A stretch of DNA of 43,976 nt from SAR116 cluster bacterium AG-390-L20. Lineage in GTDB: Bacteria; Pseudomonadota; Alphaproteobacteria; Puniceispirillales; Marisalimonadaceae. Both the position numbers and the translations under genes were made by a program. A model generated the notes under the pieces. The model saw only the letters and a list, made by a program, of their open reading frames with translations. It had not been told where the DNA came from and searched no databases. Location of the stretch: NCBI GenBank assembly GCA_003278095.1, contig QCHB01000005.1, forward strand, positions 1-43,976, in the 5' to 3' direction. Of this stretch, positions 6,442-17,356 are shown one piece after another (within the stretch, counting starts at the first letter, position 1; each line of letters opens with the position of its first letter).

Positions 6442-8359
6442 TCTACCCGATGGTAATACCCATAAATTCCCTGCTAGAACAACAGGTCTGGAGGTTGCAA
6501 ATAGTATTGCAAAATCCTTGGCCAAAGCAGCAATTGCGGTTGATCTGGATAACCAGCTTCATGATCTATCTTTTGCTATAGAGCAAAATTGCACGATGAA
6601 TATCATTAAGCGTGAAGATGATCGGGCTTTGGAGCTGATCCGACACGATGCAGCGCATGTGATGGCCGAAGCGGTACAAGAACTATTCCCGGGAACTCAA
6701 GTATCAATTGGCCCTGCGATTGAAGACGGTTTTTATTATGATTTCTACCGTGAAGAGCCTTTTTCAGTTGGAGATCTACCTAAAATCGAAAAGAAAATGC
6801 TTCAGATCATTGAACAAAACCAGCCCTTTACCCGTGAGATCTGGAGCCGCACGGAGGCTATTGAATTTTTCAAAAACAAAGGCGAATATTTCAAGGTCGA
6901 ACTCATTAAAGACCTTCCAAAAGACGAAATGATCATAATTTATAAGCAAGGCAAATGGCTTGATTTATGCCGTGGGCCACATATGCCCAGCACCAACCAT
7001 ATTGGAACGGCCTTCAAACTGATGAAAGTTGCTGGTGCTTACTGGCGCGGCGATTCTAGCAAGCCTATGCTTAGCCGCATTTATGGAACAGCCTGGCGTA
7101 CTCAAGAAGAGCTCGATGCCCATTTACACCAGCTGGAAGAAGCAGAAAAGCGCGACCACCGAAAATTGGGCAAAGAAATGGAACTATTTCATTTTCAGGA
7201 TGAAGCACCGGGCCAAGCGTTCTGGCACCACAAAGGTTGGACGATCTATACAGAGCTTCTTGCCTATATGCGTCGTAAGGTTCGCAACCATAACTACATC
7301 GAGGTAAATACGCCGCAAATGCTGGATGCTCGTTTCTGGGAAGCCTCAGGGCACTGGGACAAATACAGAGAAAATATGTTCATAATCAATGATGACAGCC
7401 AAGGTCTAAAGGACAAAAATCCTTATGCTTTGAAACCGATGAGTTGCCCCGGTAATGCTCAGCTTTATAATTATGGAGTTAAATCCTACCGCGACCTTCC
7501 TATCCGCATGGCAGAATTTGGCCGCGTGTTCCGGCAGGAAGCCTCCGGAGCGCGCCATGGCCTCATGCGTGTTCAAGCCTTCACGCAGGATGATGCACAT
7601 ATTTTCTGTTCAGATGAGCAACTTGAGGATGAAGTCATTGCGATGTGCGATCTCATCAAGGAAGTCTACACCGATCTTGGCATAGCCGAAAACATCGTGA
7701 TCAATTTCTCAACGCGGCCAGAAGAACGTATTGGATCAGATGAAGACTGGGATCGTGCTGAGGAAGCATTGCAAAAAGTATTGGAACGCATAGAGATGAG
7801 ATGGGTGCTCAATTCAGGAGATGGGGCGTTTTATGCACCAAAGCTTGATTTTATTCTCACTGATGCAATTGGTCGTGAGTGGCAATGCGGTACCATCCAA
7901 GTTGATATGAATATGCCAAACCGTCTTGAAATGAGCTATATAGGTGAAGATGGCAAACGACATACACCCCATATGATCCACCGCGCTATTCTTGGCTCCG
8001 TCGAGCGTTTTATCGGTGTTTTGATTGAGCATTATGCTGGCAAATTCCCACTATGGCTAGCCCCAGTACAAGTTGTTGTGGCCACCATCACTGGGGATAC
8101 TGAAGGCTATGCTTATAAAGTGAAAGATGCCCTAATAAAAGTTGGTATTCGAGTTGAACTGGATATTCGCAATGAGAAAATCGGTTATAAAGTGCGGGAG
8201 CACTCCAACAAAAAGGTACCTGTTATTTTCGTATTGGGCAAACATGAAAGCTCAGGGAATAGTGTGGCAATTCGCCGCCTTGGTTCTCAGGGTAATGAAA
8301 CTATGAGCATGAAAGATGCTATAGCTATAATTAAAAACGAAGCAAAGCCACCTGTTTAA
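6428..8359 (+). CDS. thrS: Threonyl-tRNA synthetase, compositionally foreign
   Basis: This is a class II synthetase that charges tRNA-Thr and edits mischarged Ser-tRNA. All domains are present in 643 residues: an N-terminal TGS domain (MITITLPDGNTH, residues 1-60) and the editing/SAD domain (RHDAAHVMAEAVQELFP, with DLCRGPH near residue 180). The catalytic core has motif 2 FRQEASGARHGLMRVQAF, Zn ligands in MSCPGN, DDAHIFC and HRAILGS, and motif 3 around GSVERFIGVLIEHY. The C-terminal anticodon-binding domain starts at about residue 540. Base composition differs sharply from all neighbours: 7201-7260 has 32 G or C of 60, against about 20 of 60 in nearby genes. Codons use far more C and G at third positions. 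The gene diverges from infC. Transfer from a higher-GC relative is likely, and the protein itself looks fully functional. Confidence 0.97.
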   Translation: MITITLPDGNTHKFPARTTGLEVANSIAKSLAKAAIAVDLDNQLHDLSFAIEQNCTMNIIKREDDRALELIRHDAAHVMAEAVQELFPGTQVSIGPAIEDGFYYDFYREEPFSVGDLPKIEKKMLQIIEQNQPFTREIWSRTEAIEFFKNKGEYFKVELIKDLPKDEMIIIYKQGKWLDLCRGPHMPSTNHIGTAFKLMKVAGAYWRGDSSKPMLSRIYGTAWRTQEELDAHLHQLEEAEKRDHRKLGKEMELFHFQDEAPGQAFWHHKGWTIYTELLAYMRRKVRNHNYIEVNTPQMLDARFWEASGHWDKYRENMFIINDDSQGLKDKNPYALKPMSCPGNAQLYNYGVKSYRDLPIRMAEFGRVFRQEASGARHGLMRVQAFTQDDAHIFCSDEQLEDEVIAMCDLIKEVYTDLGIAENIVINFSTRPEERIGSDEDWDRAEEALQKVLERIEMRWVLNSGDGAFYAPKLDFILTDAIGREWQCGTIQVDMNMPNRLEMSYIGEDGKRHTPHMIHRAILGSVERFIGVLIEHYAGKFPLWLAPVQVVVATITGDTEGYAYKVKDALIKVGIRVELDIRNEKIGYKVREHSNKKVPVIFVLGKHESSGNSVAIRRLGSQGNETMSMKDAIAIIKNEAKPPV

Positions 8360-8362
8360 AAC

Positions 8363-8390
8363 AAGAGAGCGACTAAAATGATCCAATTAC
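8363..8390 (+). repeat. Direct repeat, copy 2: thrS-start-like remnant behind thrS
   Basis: Directly after the thrS stop comes a near copy of the thrS start region: AAGAGAGC, a spacer, then ATG ATC CAA TTA CAT TTA TAC CAC TAA. The eight-codon frame resembles a ThrRS N-terminus (M-I-x-L/I-x-L) before it ends. It could be the truncated start of a second, perhaps native, thrS. Confidence 0.5.
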
Positions 8391-8400
8391 ATTTATACCA

Positions 8401-9552
8401 CTAACCGTTCGTCTTATATTCTGCAATACATTGTTTATATAATGACAAAGTTAATTTACACATCCTATCATGACTGAAATTTTTAGACACAAATTTTTTT
8501 GAATAATCACCCATTTTTTCTCTTTTAATTGTTTCTAAAGAAAGAGCTAGTGATATTTTTTCTGATAAACTTTGTATACTCAGGGGGTCAGCCAAAAATC
8601 CATTTTTTCCATTTATTATTGTTTCTGATGCTCCACCATGGTCAAAGGCAATTGGTATTTTACCTAAAGCTTGTGCTTCTAAAATAATTCTTCCAAATGG
8701 CTCAGGTGTAACTGAGGGCATTATAATAATATCACCTAATATTAATGAGGCTTGAATATCCCTAGAAGATTTGACTAATTTGACTTTAGTTTCTAAATTA
8801 AGTTTAACAATTTGCTTTATTAATATATTTTGAAATTTTCTACTACCATCACCCGCGCCAATTAATACACATTGATAATTTTGACCTACTTTTGACAGGG
8901 CTTTTATAAGTGAAAGATAACCTTTCCACATAGCAGGACGAGCTGCCATAATTATAACTGGCAAATTATCTTTTAAGTTTAAGAGCTTGGATTGAGCAAT
9001 TATTCTAGCAGGCTTAATATTAGCAGGATTAAAAAGATCTAAGTCAACACCTCTATGAATGATTTTAATTTTATTACTTACTTTGGGAAAAGATTTTTTA
9101 ATACTATCCTCAATATGTTTTGATATTGCTATAATTGAATTTCCTTTAGTTAAAATACTATTATAATACTTTTTTAGAAAATTAGCATTTCTAAATCTCA
9201 TGTGAACAGATGTCAAAATAGGTACATTTAATATAGATCCAAGTGGTAAAGCAATCCAAGCAGGAGCTCGTGAACAAAGATGTATCAAATCTACCTTTTC
9301 ATTTTCTAATATTACTTTTAATTGACTACGAATTTTAGGCCATTTAAAGGGATTTTTTGTTTGTACATTAAGTTCATAATGAATAGTGCCATTTCTTTTC
9401 AATTGAGGCACCATATGCCCACCAGAGGATACAACAATAGATCTAAAATCGTGATCTATTAATGCTTTAGAAATTTCAACCACACCTCTTTCTACTCCAC
9501 CAGTATTTAATGCTGGTAAAATCTGAACTATAGTATATTTTTTTTTATTCAT
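8401..9552 (-). CDS. Glycosyltransferase family 4 (GT-B fold)
   Basis: This 383-residue protein is probably a cytosolic or membrane-associated glycosyltransferase, using an activated sugar to build lipopolysaccharide or another envelope glycan. The N-terminus has the GT-B pattern NTGGVERGVVEISKAL (about residues 16-31). The middle has IAISKHIEDSI and IHRGVDLDLFNP. The C-terminal nucleotide-sugar-binding half has MAARPAMWKGYLSLIKAL and the EPFGRIILEAQALG acidic motif near residue 290, followed by HGGASETI. No signal peptide or membrane segment is seen. The start ATG at 9552 lies 31 bases from the divergent hydrolase start, and AAGG precedes it by nine bases. The acceptor and sugar cannot be told from sequence. 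The gene has host-like composition, unlike thrS next door. Confidence 0.87.
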   Translation of the reverse strand: MNKKKYTIVQILPALNTGGVERGVVEISKALIDHDFRSIVVSSGGHMVPQLKRNGTIHYELNVQTKNPFKWPKIRSQLKVILENEKVDLIHLCSRAPAWIALPLGSILNVPILTSVHMRFRNANFLKKYYNSILTKGNSIIAISKHIEDSIKKSFPKVSNKIKIIHRGVDLDLFNPANIKPARIIAQSKLLNLKDNLPVIIMAARPAMWKGYLSLIKALSKVGQNYQCVLIGAGDGSRKFQNILIKQIVKLNLETKVKLVKSSRDIQASLILGDIIIMPSVTPEPFGRIILEAQALGKIPIAFDHGGASETIINGKNGFLADPLSIQSLSEKISLALSLETIKREKMGDYSKKFVSKNFSHDRMCKLTLSLYKQCIAEYKTNG

Positions 9553-9583
9553 TTTAGTTGACCTTGAACCGAATGGACATTTG

Positions 9584-10324
9584 ATGGCAAATTTTATTGA
9601 TACACCTCATGGTAATACAATAGCATACAATCAATTCATAGGAAAAAAGACGGGAATAGTATTTCTTAGTGGTTTTAAATCTGACATGAAAGGTAATAAA
9701 GCACTTTATATAGAAAATTGGGCTAAAGATAATGATCATAGTTTTTTGAGATTTGACTATTCTGGTCACGGTGATTCATCAGGACAAATTGATCAAAAAT
9801 ATTTTTCTGATTGGTATATGGATGCTGAGTTTCTAATTAAAAAACTCACAAAGGGAAAACAAATTCTTATAGGGTCTTCAATGGGAGGTTGGGTGATGTT
9901 AATGTTAGCTAAAAATCTTCAAAAAAAAATATTTGGATTAATCGGGTTAGCCGCTGCTCCAGATTTCCCTAAACTTTTAATTTGGGATAAAATGAACATT
10001 GATCAAAAAAAAAGTTTAATAAAGGACAGAAAAATTGCTATAAGTAATAAAGATGGGTCACAAAATATTTATTCCTATGAATTTATAAAAGATAGCTTTA
10101 AAAACCTTGTGCTATCAGAAAATTTACACTTTGACGGACCCGTATGTTTATATCACGGGATGGCAGACACGGATGTACCTTACACTCTAAGTATAGACAT
10201 TATGAAAAATATTGTTGGGACTCAAAATCTTAAACTACTATTAGATAAGGAAGCTAGCCACAGGCTGTCAGAAGCTAATCAATTAAAAATAATTATTGAT
10301 ATAATAGAGAAAATGAGAATATAA
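9584..10324 (+). CDS. Alpha/beta hydrolase (ABHD10-like serine esterase/thioesterase)
   Basis: A small cytosolic alpha/beta hydrolase of 246 residues. The nucleophile elbow is GSSMGG with Ser99. The oxyanion-side segment is FLSGFKSDMKGNKA, the catalytic Asp is probably in HGMADTDVP, and the His in ASHRLSEAN near the end. RFDYSGHGDSSG is typical of the family. The length and motifs resemble bacterial relatives of ABHD10 acyl-protein thioesterases, but the substrate is unknown. I take the ATG at 9584 rather than the TTG three bases earlier; no strong ribosome-binding site is visible. It diverges from the glycosyltransferase with only 31 bases between the starts, so at least one promoter must lie inside the other gene. 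A GST gene converges on its end after six bases. Confidence 0.85.
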   Translation: MANFIDTPHGNTIAYNQFIGKKTGIVFLSGFKSDMKGNKALYIENWAKDNDHSFLRFDYSGHGDSSGQIDQKYFSDWYMDAEFLIKKLTKGKQILIGSSMGGWVMLMLAKNLQKKIFGLIGLAAAPDFPKLLIWDKMNIDQKKSLIKDRKIAISNKDGSQNIYSYEFIKDSFKNLVLSENLHFDGPVCLYHGMADTDVPYTLSIDIMKNIVGTQNLKLLLDKEASHRLSEANQLKIIIDIIEKMRI

Positions 10325-10330
10325 CATTAA

Positions 10331-11011
10331 TTATATATCTACGAATTTATATTTTTCATCTGGATTTAATCCAACTATTTGATCTTTTAATAACGTTTTA
10401 AACGAAGGTCTAGATTTAAGTTTAAAATACCAATCTTTAATATTATTATTATTTTCAAAGCTGAGTAATCCAAGATAATCTAATATAGACAAATTTGCTG
10501 AGGCTAGAAAATCTAAATAAGTTAAATTATTAGTTACAAGATAATCCTGGTTTTTTAATAAATAATCAAAATAATTGATGTGAAAGCCTAAGTTTTGTAT
10601 AGCTGCCCGAATATTTGAACTGTTTGGAGTTATATTTTCAACAACCCTGGAAAATACTTTTTCATAAATAATTGGATCTAAAACTTCTTTTTTAAATAAA
10701 GTTTCAAACCAATAGTATAGTCGGTATATTTCTGCTTTATCTTTATAATTTTCTCCAACTAAATCGGGATTCAAATTTGAATCCTTAAAATACTCCAAGC
10801 ATGCATTTGATCCTATTATTGGATAGTTTTCTTCATTAACAAGAATAGGTAAATGACCTGCAGGATTTATTTTTAAAAAATCTTTTTGTGGTTTCCAATA
10901 ATTTTCAAGTTGTAAAGCATATTTAAACTTGTACTCTTCTAAAATTAATCTAACAAACCTAGAAGATGGACAAAGATAATAATGATGAAGAGTATACATG
11001 TATTTTTTCAT
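10331..11011 (-). CDS. Glutathione S-transferase family protein
   Basis: This 226-residue protein has a GST layout. The N-terminal thioredoxin-like domain (about residues 1-80) has LCPSSRFVRLILEEY as the first helix, NPAGHLPIL with the conserved cis-proline region, and GSNACLEYF as the SNA/ESxA-type glutathione-binding motif. The C-terminal helical domain (about 95-215) has the TYLDFLASANLSILDYLG segment common in bacterial GSTs. Possible roles are conjugation or removal of electrophiles, and the substrate cannot be read. The gene is single, convergent with the hydrolase and 103 bases downstream of gltD. The start could be Met1 or Met5 of MKKYMYTL. Confidence 0.85.
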   Translation of the reverse strand: MKKYMYTLHHYYLCPSSRFVRLILEEYKFKYALQLENYWKPQKDFLKINPAGHLPILVNEENYPIIGSNACLEYFKDSNLNPDLVGENYKDKAEIYRLYYWFETLFKKEVLDPIIYEKVFSRVVENITPNSSNIRAAIQNLGFHINYFDYLLKNQDYLVTNNLTYLDFLASANLSILDYLGLLSFENNNNIKDWYFKLKSRPSFKTLLKDQIVGLNPDEKYKFVDI

Positions 11012-11114
11012 TTAAAATTAACGTCTTAACCATGTTTTTTAATACACTCAAACAATTTTTTAAAGTATATTAATTAATTACAACAAGGAAAAGGTCATAA
11101 AGAACTAATAAAAG

Positions 11115-12557
11115 CTATCTTGGTAAATCAGACTTGCCCATCAGAAACTCATCAATTGATTTTGCACATTGCCTGCCTTCTTTAATTGCCCATACAACTA
11201 GGGACTGACCACGTCTTGAGTCTCCTGCTGCAAAAAATTTATTAACTGATGTTTGATATTTATAATCATCGGCTTCTAAGTTTCCAAATGGCGTTAATTT
11301 AACTCCTAATTGTTTAATTAAACCTTCATGAACAGGGTGTACAAAACCCATTGCAAGTAAAACAAGATCAGCTTCAAAAGAGAATTCAGAACCTATTATT
11401 TCTGTCATCTTCATTCTACCATCGTCACCTTTTTCCCACTCAACATTTACACAATTAAGCTTTGATACTTTACCATTAGAACCTTCAAATGATTTAGTTA
11501 AAACTGACCAGTTTCTATCGCAACCTTCTTGATGAGAAGTTGAGGTTCTCATTTTCATTGGCCAATTAGGCCAAGTTAATGCTTTATCCTCTTTTTCAGG
11601 TGGTTGATCAAGCAGTTCAAGTTGTGTAACAGATTTAGCTCCTTGGCGGTTGGATGTTCCGACACAGTCAGAACCTGTATCACCTCCACCTATAACAAGA
11701 ACGTTTTTACCTTTTGCTGAAATTTCAATATCAGATTTTATAGTTTTACCTGAAACTCGATCATTTTGCTGTGAAAGAAATTCCATTGCAAAATAAACAC
11801 CTTTTAATTCTCTTCCTTCAACGGGAAGATCTCTTGGGTGCTCAGAGCCACCACAAAACGCAATAGCATCAAATTCATCATTTAACTCTTCTATGCTAAC
11901 ATTATTACCTACATGACTATTAACTCTAAACTCAACACCTTCAAGTTCCATTTGTGACATTCTTCTATCAATCAGAGTTTTTTCCATTTTAAAGTCGGGT
12001 ATGCCTATTCTTAGCAATCCCCCTATTCTTTCATTTTTCTCAAAGACCACAACAGAATGTCCTGCCCTAGCTAATTGCTGCGCACAGGCTAACCCTGATG
12101 GTCCAGAGCCAATAACTGCAACTTTTTTATCTGATTTTTTTGAAGGTATTTGCGGCTTTATCCAACCTTCTTCCCATCCCCTATCTACAACGGAGCATTC
12201 GATTGTTTTAATAGCTACTGGGTTATCCGTAATATTTAATGTACATGAGGCTTCACAAGGTGCAGGACAGATCCTACCAGTAAATTCAGGAAAATTGTTA
12301 GTTGAATGTAGTAAATCTAAAGCTTCTTTCCACCTATTATTATAGACCATATCATTCCAGTCAGGTATCAAGTTGTTAACCGGACATCCTTGATGACAAT
12401 ATGGTATTCCACAATCCATACACCTTGCGCCTTGTTTAGAAACTTCTTTTGGATCTAATGGTATTAAAAACTCTTTAAAATGTTTAACCCTATCTTCGAC
12501 AGGTTCGTAATCTCTTTCCACACGATCTAATTCCATAAATCCTGTTGTTTTTCCCAT
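11115..12557 (-). CDS. gltD: Glutamate synthase (NADPH) small subunit
   Basis: The small subunit oxidises NADPH through FAD and passes electrons over Fe-S clusters to GltB for glutamate synthesis. N-terminal cysteines [14 protein letters not shown] and CPAPCEASC match the [4Fe-4S] ligands. The FAD motif [20 protein letters not shown] follows, then the NADPH motif [18 protein letters not shown] and a C-terminal FAD segment ending in [18 protein letters not shown] start at the ATG 12555-12557, giving [12 protein letters not shown], the usual GltD N-terminus. GGAG sits six bases upstream and the gltB stop ends just before. A longer frame would start at 12572 inside gltB. The length of 480 residues is normal. 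It is co-transcribed with gltB. Confidence 0.96.
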   Translation of the reverse strand: MGKTTGFMELDRVERDYEPVEDRVKHFKEFLIPLDPKEVSKQGARCMDCGIPYCHQGCPVNNLIPDWNDMVYNNRWKEALDLLHSTNNFPEFTGRICPAPCEASCTLNITDNPVAIKTIECSVVDRGWEEGWIKPQIPSKKSDKKVAVIGSGPSGLACAQQLARAGHSVVVFEKNERIGGLLRIGIPDFKMEKTLIDRRMSQMELEGVEFRVNSHVGNNVSIEELNDEFDAIAFCGGSEHPRDLPVEGRELKGVYFAMEFLSQQNDRVSGKTIKSDIEISAKGKNVLVIGGGDTGSDCVGTSNRQGAKSVTQLELLDQPPEKEDKALTWPNWPMKMRTSTSHQEGCDRNWSVLTKSFEGSNGKVSKLNCVNVEWEKGDDGRMKMTEIIGSEFSFEADLVLLAMGFVHPVHEGLIKQLGVKLTPFGNLEADDYKYQTSVNKFFAAGDSRRGQSLVVWAIKEGRQCAKSIDEFLMGKSDLPR

Positions 12558-12558
12558 T

Positions 12559-15500
12559 TTATTCTCCAGCAATTCTATTGGGTGTATTATTTTTTGTATT
12601 TAATTTTTCTTTTCTTTCAATTAATGCTCTTTTAAAATCAAACGGAGTAATTTTATGAAAAAGACTAATATATTTATTCCAGTTATCTAAAATAATTTTG
12701 GCTTTTTTACTTTTAGTGAACTTAAAATGCTTTTGTATTATTAATTTTAATCGGGCTTCATCGAAGTCTAACAAATCACTATTTATTCTTTTTACAGAAT
12801 TATTTTCTGAACCTTCAAAACGAGATACTTTTTCTAATTCAACCATGGACTTATTACAATTGGCTTCAAAAGTGTAATCCTCATCAAGAATGTATGCAAT
12901 GCCACCAGACATTCCAGCTGCAAAATTTCTACCTGTTTTTCCTAAAACAATAACTACACCACCTGTCATATATTCGCAGCCGTGATCACCACAACCTTCA
13001 ACAACAGTTGTTGCTCCTGAATTTCTTACGGCAAAACGTTCGCCAACCACACCATTTAAATAACATTCGCCTGAAATTGCACCGTACAAAAGAGTATTTC
13101 CAGCTATAATATTATCTTCTGGTGTTATTTCGCTTTTTCGGTGAGGAAATACAGAAATTATTCCTCCAGATAAACCTTTCCCAACATAATCATTTGCATC
13201 ACCTTCAAGATTAAAAGTAATACCTTTAGCTAACCAAGCACCAAAGCTTTGCCCAGCATTACCAGAAAAATTAATTTTTATTGTATCATTAGGCAAGCCG
13301 TTATGGCCATATTTTTTGGCAATCACACCTGAGAGCATTCCACCAACTGTTCTGTTTGTGTTAACAATTTTTGATTTAAAGTTAACCTTATTTTTGTTCA
13401 ATATGGCATCATGTGATTTTGAAATCAAAAAATTATCAAGTGCAAGTTCTAATCTATGTTCTTGCTTTTGTGAATTGAAGAAACTTTGCTTATTTTCTTT
13501 TGTCAAAGGAACAATTAGTCGCGCTAAATCAAGTCCATGTGCTTTCCAATGTTTTTCTGCACCATAAAAATCAAGCAAATCCCTTCTACCAATTAAATCA
13601 TTAAAGTTTTTAATACCAAGTTGTGCCATTATTTCTCTAACTTCGTTAGCTATAAAAACAAAAAAATTAACAACATGATCAGGTTGACCTGTAAAGTTTT
13701 TCCTTAATTCAGGATCTTGAGTTGCAACTCCGACTGGACAGGTGTTTAAATGACATTTTCTCATCATAATACATCCTTCTGAGATTAAGGCTGCAGTAGC
13801 AAAACCAAACTCATCGGCACCCAACATTGCTCCTATCACTACATCTCTACCTGTTCGTAATCCACCATCAACCTGCACAGCTATTCTTTCTCTTAAACCG
13901 TTCATTACCAGTGTTTGATGTGTTTCAGCTAAACCTATCTCCCAAGGTCCCCCAGCATTTAATAATGAAGTAATTGGACTTGCTCCAGTACCTCCATCAT
14001 TTCCTGAAATTGTAACATGATCTGCATATGCCTTACTTACTCCCGCAGCGACAGTCCCAACCCCAATTTCAGAAACAAGTTTAACAGATACCCTGGCTTT
14101 TGGATTAACATTTTTTAAATCATGTATAAGTTGCGCTAAGTCTTCTATAGAATATATATCGTGATGAGGTGGAGGAGATATTAGACCTACACCAGGAGTT
14201 GAATGCCTAATCTTTGCAATGAATTCGTCAACTTTACCACCTGGAAGCTGACCACCTTCTCCTGGCTTGGCTCCCTGAGCCATTTTAATTTGAATGTCAG
14301 TGGCATTCGAAAGATATTCAGTTGTAACTCCAAATCTACCAGATGCCACCTGCTTAATTCTTGAATTCATAGAATCACCATTTGACATGGGCTTAAACCT
14401 GGAAGTTTCTTCTCCACCTTCTCCAGTGTTAGATCTTCCTCCAAGACGATTCATAGCAATTGCAAGAGTAGTATGTGCTTCAGTAGAAATAGAACCTAAA
14501 GACATAGCTCCAGTAGCAAATCTTTTTACAATTTCAGAGGTTGCTTCTACCTCATCTAAATTTATTGGATTAGACTTAAAGTTAAATTTTAAAAGTCCTC
14601 TTAAATTCTTTAGCTTCAATGAGTGATCATTAATTTTTTTTGAGTATTTTTTAAAAGTGTTGAAGTTGGCACTTCTAACAGAATGTTGAAGCATTCCTAT
14701 TGTTTCTGGTGTCCAAACGTGTTCTTCACCTCTAATTCTATAACTTAAGTCTCCCCCAACATCTAAATCATTAAGAAGTATAGGTGAGTTGCCAAATGCT
14801 AATTCATGTCTATTTTCTGTTTCCTTTTGGATTTCGTCTAAATCAATACCTTCAACTTTAGAAGCAGTCCCACAAAAATATTTATCAATTAATTTTGAAG
14901 AAAGACCTACAGCATCAAAAATTTGTGCCCCTGAATAAGATTGATAAGTTGATATACCCATTTTGGACATTACTTTAAGCATACCTTTAGTAACTGCTTT
15001 AATGTATTTGGTGTAAGCCTCATTTTCAGAAATGTTTTGATTGTTATTTTTTATAATATTGGATAATGTATAAAAAGCTAAATATGGATTAATAGCTTCA
15101 GCTCCATAACCTGCTAAAAGACATAAATCGTGTACTCTCCTAGCTTCACCAGTTTCAACAACCAAACCAACTTTAGTTCTTAAGCCTTTTTTGATCAAAT
15201 GGTGGTGTAGAGCACTAGTAGCTAATAATGCAGGTATGGCAACATTATTTTTATCAAGGTCTTTATCTGACAAGATAATAATATTACATAAATTCTTATT
15301 AATTAAATTTTCAGCCTTTTCGCAAATCTCTTCAATAAAATCTTTAATTTTGAATTGTTTTTTTACTTTTTTATTATAACAAATACTGAGAGTAATAGAT
15401 TTTAAATCTCCTGATGAGAAGTTTTCAATTTTTCTTATTTTTTCGATATCGTCGTTGTTTAATATAGGATGATTAACTTCAATTAATTTTTGATTTGCGC

Positions 15501-17193
15501 CTGACTTAGGATCCAATAGGTTAGGCCTTGGACCAATAAAATTCATCAGCGACATGACTAATTCTTCACGTATGGGGTCAATTGGGGGGTTTGTTACTTG
15601 AGCAAAATTTTGAAAAAAGTAATCATACAATAAACGGTTCTTATCAGACAAAGCTGCTAAAGGAATATCCCGCCCCATGGAGCCAATTGGATCTTGCCCT
15701 TGAAAAATCATAGGTTCAAGAAAAAATTTTAAGTCCTCTTTATTGTAGCCAAAGGCTTGTTGTAAATCTAATAAAACTCCTTCGTCAGGAAATTCTTTAT
15801 TAGTTTTAATGCCAAAAGAATCAATTTTTATTTTAGACGCTTTAACCCAACTATCATAAGGAAAAGTATTGACTAGCTTATCTTTTAGTTCCTCATCAGA
15901 TATTATTCTTTGTTCTTGTAAATCTACAAGAAGCATTTTACCTGGCTGTAATCGCCATTTTTTTATTATTTTATTTTCTGGTATATCCCGAAGCACTCCA
16001 ACTTCGGAAGACATAATTACCAAATCGTCATTGGTAACAACATATCTTGCAGGTCTAAGTCCATTTCGATCTAAAGTAGCAGCTATTTGCATGCCGTCAG
16101 TAAATGCCATAGCTGCTGGACCATCCCATGGCTCTATCAAAGCTGAATAATATTCATAAAATGACTTACGTTTAGGATCCATTAATGAATTATCTTTCCA
16201 AGCTTCTGGTATCATAAGCATCATAGCATGCGGCAATGAATAACCAGACATTACAAGTAATTCTAAAGCGTTATCGAATGTGGCTGAATCTGAAGGAGAT
16301 TTTTCAATAATTGGCCATATTTTCTTTAAGTCATCTTTTAATACATCTGATGACATACTATACCTTCTAGAATTCATCCAGTTAGTATTGCCTTTGACAG
16401 TGTTTATTTCTCCATTGTGACATAAATACCTAAATGGTTGCGCAAGTCTCCACGAAGGAAAAGTATTAGTAGAAAATCTTTGATGAAACAAAGCAATAGC
16501 TGTCTTAAAATTTTTGTTTTGGAAGTCAATATAAAATTTAGATAAGTTTGGGGCTAAAACCATTCCTTTAAATATAATCGTCCTTGAAGAGAGTGAAACA
16601 ACATAAAAGTCTTCCCAGTCGTCTTTTTCATTTTGGAGTAAAAAAAGACATTGTTTTCTGATAACATAAAGTTTTCTTTGAAATTCCTGTTCTGTTAATG
16701 ATGCTTTGTCTTTTTTAATGAAAAATTGTTTTATAATCGGTGCATTATCTTTAACAGTTTTACCTAATACACTTTCGTCTACGGGAACATCTCTCCAACA
16801 AATTAGTTCTTGATTTTCGTTTTTTATTGCCTTTTCAACTGCTTTAACTGCTAATTCTGCCCTCTTTTTTTGAGATGGCAAAAACACCATCCCTACACCA
16901 TAGCTTCCAACTTTGGGTAAGTTTATATTGGAATTAATTAAGGTTTTTCTAAAAAAGTCATCAGGAATCTGAATTAATATCCCCGCACCATCTCCAGCTA
17001 AAGGATCTGCTCCTATTGCACCTCTATGATCAAGATTATGAACAATTTCTAGGGCTTGATGGACTATTTCATGTTTCGGTTCATTTTTAATATTCGCAAT
17101 GAACCCAAAACCACAATTCTCATGTTCGTTTTGAGGATCATATAAACCATATTCCTTTGGAAAACCCATTTTGTTAATCTTGTTTATCTTCAT
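12559..17193 (-). CDS. gltB: Glutamate synthase (NADPH) large subunit
   Basis: GltB makes two glutamates from glutamine and 2-oxoglutarate, the GOGAT arm of ammonium assimilation. The 1544-residue precursor has a short propeptide before the catalytic Cys27 ([10 protein letters not shown]), which becomes the N-terminal nucleophile of the glutaminase domain (about 27-430). A central domain follows. The FMN/synthase domain carries [22 protein letters not shown] and the [3Fe-4S] motif C-x5-C-x4-C in [15 protein letters not shown]. The C-terminal GXGXG beta-helix domain has repeated glycine-rich turns ([21 protein letters not shown]). The start ATG at 17193 is preceded by AAGGA at good spacing. 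It lies just upstream of gltD and 163 bases downstream of a LysR gene that might control it. Confidence 0.97.
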   Translation of the reverse strand: MKINKINKMGFPKEYGLYDPQNEHENCGFGFIANIKNEPKHEIVHQALEIVHNLDHRGAIGADPLAGDGAGILIQIPDDFFRKTLINSNINLPKVGSYGVGMVFLPSQKKRAELAVKAVEKAIKNENQELICWRDVPVDESVLGKTVKDNAPIIKQFFIKKDKASLTEQEFQRKLYVIRKQCLFLLQNEKDDWEDFYVVSLSSRTIIFKGMVLAPNLSKFYIDFQNKNFKTAIALFHQRFSTNTFPSWRLAQPFRYLCHNGEINTVKGNTNWMNSRRYSMSSDVLKDDLKKIWPIIEKSPSDSATFDNALELLVMSGYSLPHAMMLMIPEAWKDNSLMDPKRKSFYEYYSALIEPWDGPAAMAFTDGMQIAATLDRNGLRPARYVVTNDDLVIMSSEVGVLRDIPENKIIKKWRLQPGKMLLVDLQEQRIISDEELKDKLVNTFPYDSWVKASKIKIDSFGIKTNKEFPDEGVLLDLQQAFGYNKEDLKFFLEPMIFQGQDPIGSMGRDIPLAALSDKNRLLYDYFFQNFAQVTNPPIDPIREELVMSLMNFIGPRPNLLDPKSGANQKLIEVNHPILNNDDIEKIRKIENFSSGDLKSITLSICYNKKVKKQFKIKDFIEEICEKAENLINKNLCNIIILSDKDLDKNNVAIPALLATSALHHHLIKKGLRTKVGLVVETGEARRVHDLCLLAGYGAEAINPYLAFYTLSNIIKNNNQNISENEAYTKYIKAVTKGMLKVMSKMGISTYQSYSGAQIFDAVGLSSKLIDKYFCGTASKVEGIDLDEIQKETENRHELAFGNSPILLNDLDVGGDLSYRIRGEEHVWTPETIGMLQHSVRSANFNTFKKYSKKINDHSLKLKNLRGLLKFNFKSNPINLDEVEATSEIVKRFATGAMSLGSISTEAHTTLAIAMNRLGGRSNTGEGGEETSRFKPMSNGDSMNSRIKQVASGRFGVTTEYLSNATDIQIKMAQGAKPGEGGQLPGGKVDEFIAKIRHSTPGVGLISPPPHHDIYSIEDLAQLIHDLKNVNPKARVSVKLVSEIGVGTVAAGVSKAYADHVTISGNDGGTGASPITSLLNAGGPWEIGLAETHQTLVMNGLRERIAVQVDGGLRTGRDVVIGAMLGADEFGFATAALISEGCIMMRKCHLNTCPVGVATQDPELRKNFTGQPDHVVNFFVFIANEVREIMAQLGIKNFNDLIGRRDLLDFYGAEKHWKAHGLDLARLIVPLTKENKQSFFNSQKQEHRLELALDNFLISKSHDAILNKNKVNFKSKIVNTNRTVGGMLSGVIAKKYGHNGLPNDTIKINFSGNAGQSFGAWLAKGITFNLEGDANDYVGKGLSGGIISVFPHRKSEITPEDNIIAGNTLLYGAISGECYLNGVVGERFAVRNSGATTVVEGCGDHGCEYMTGGVVIVLGKTGRNFAAGMSGGIAYILDEDYTFEANCNKSMVELEKVSRFEGSENNSVKRINSDLLDFDEARLKLIIQKHFKFTKSKKAKIILDNWNKYISLFHKITPFDFKRALIERKEKLNTKNNTPNRIAGE

Positions 17194-17308
17194 CCATTAA
17201 TCCTTAGTATTAATTGGCTAATGTAGGTTATAGAGTGCGAATTTTATTTAAGTAACACTTTAAGGGAAGTGGAACATAATTAATATAACTACAATTGTAA
17301 AATGATTC

Positions 17309-17337
17309 ATTATATGTCAGGCATGCATAAATTGCAT
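17309..17337 (-). promoter_or_regulatory. Weak promoter candidate for gltB
   Basis: In the 163-base gap between the LysR gene and gltB the minus strand has TATAAT (17314 down to 17309), with ATGCAA 17 bases upstream as a poor -35. This would give a leader of about 110 bases. The -10 is consensus but the -35 matches only half. Confidence 0.3.
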
Positions 17338-17356
17338 TTCAAAAATGATTAACAAA

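Noticed and set aside
6164..9564. 13-base repeat TTTTAGTTGACCT at 6164-6176 and 9552-9564
   Set aside because: Words of this length recur by chance in a 44-kb AT-rich window. The second copy has no -10 at a usable distance and lies where the hydrolase start would be, so a shared promoter is not supported.
9554..9769. 71-codon frame opposite the hydrolase start
   Set aside because: It runs antisense to the hydrolase gene, which has clear catalytic motifs; it is a shadow frame.
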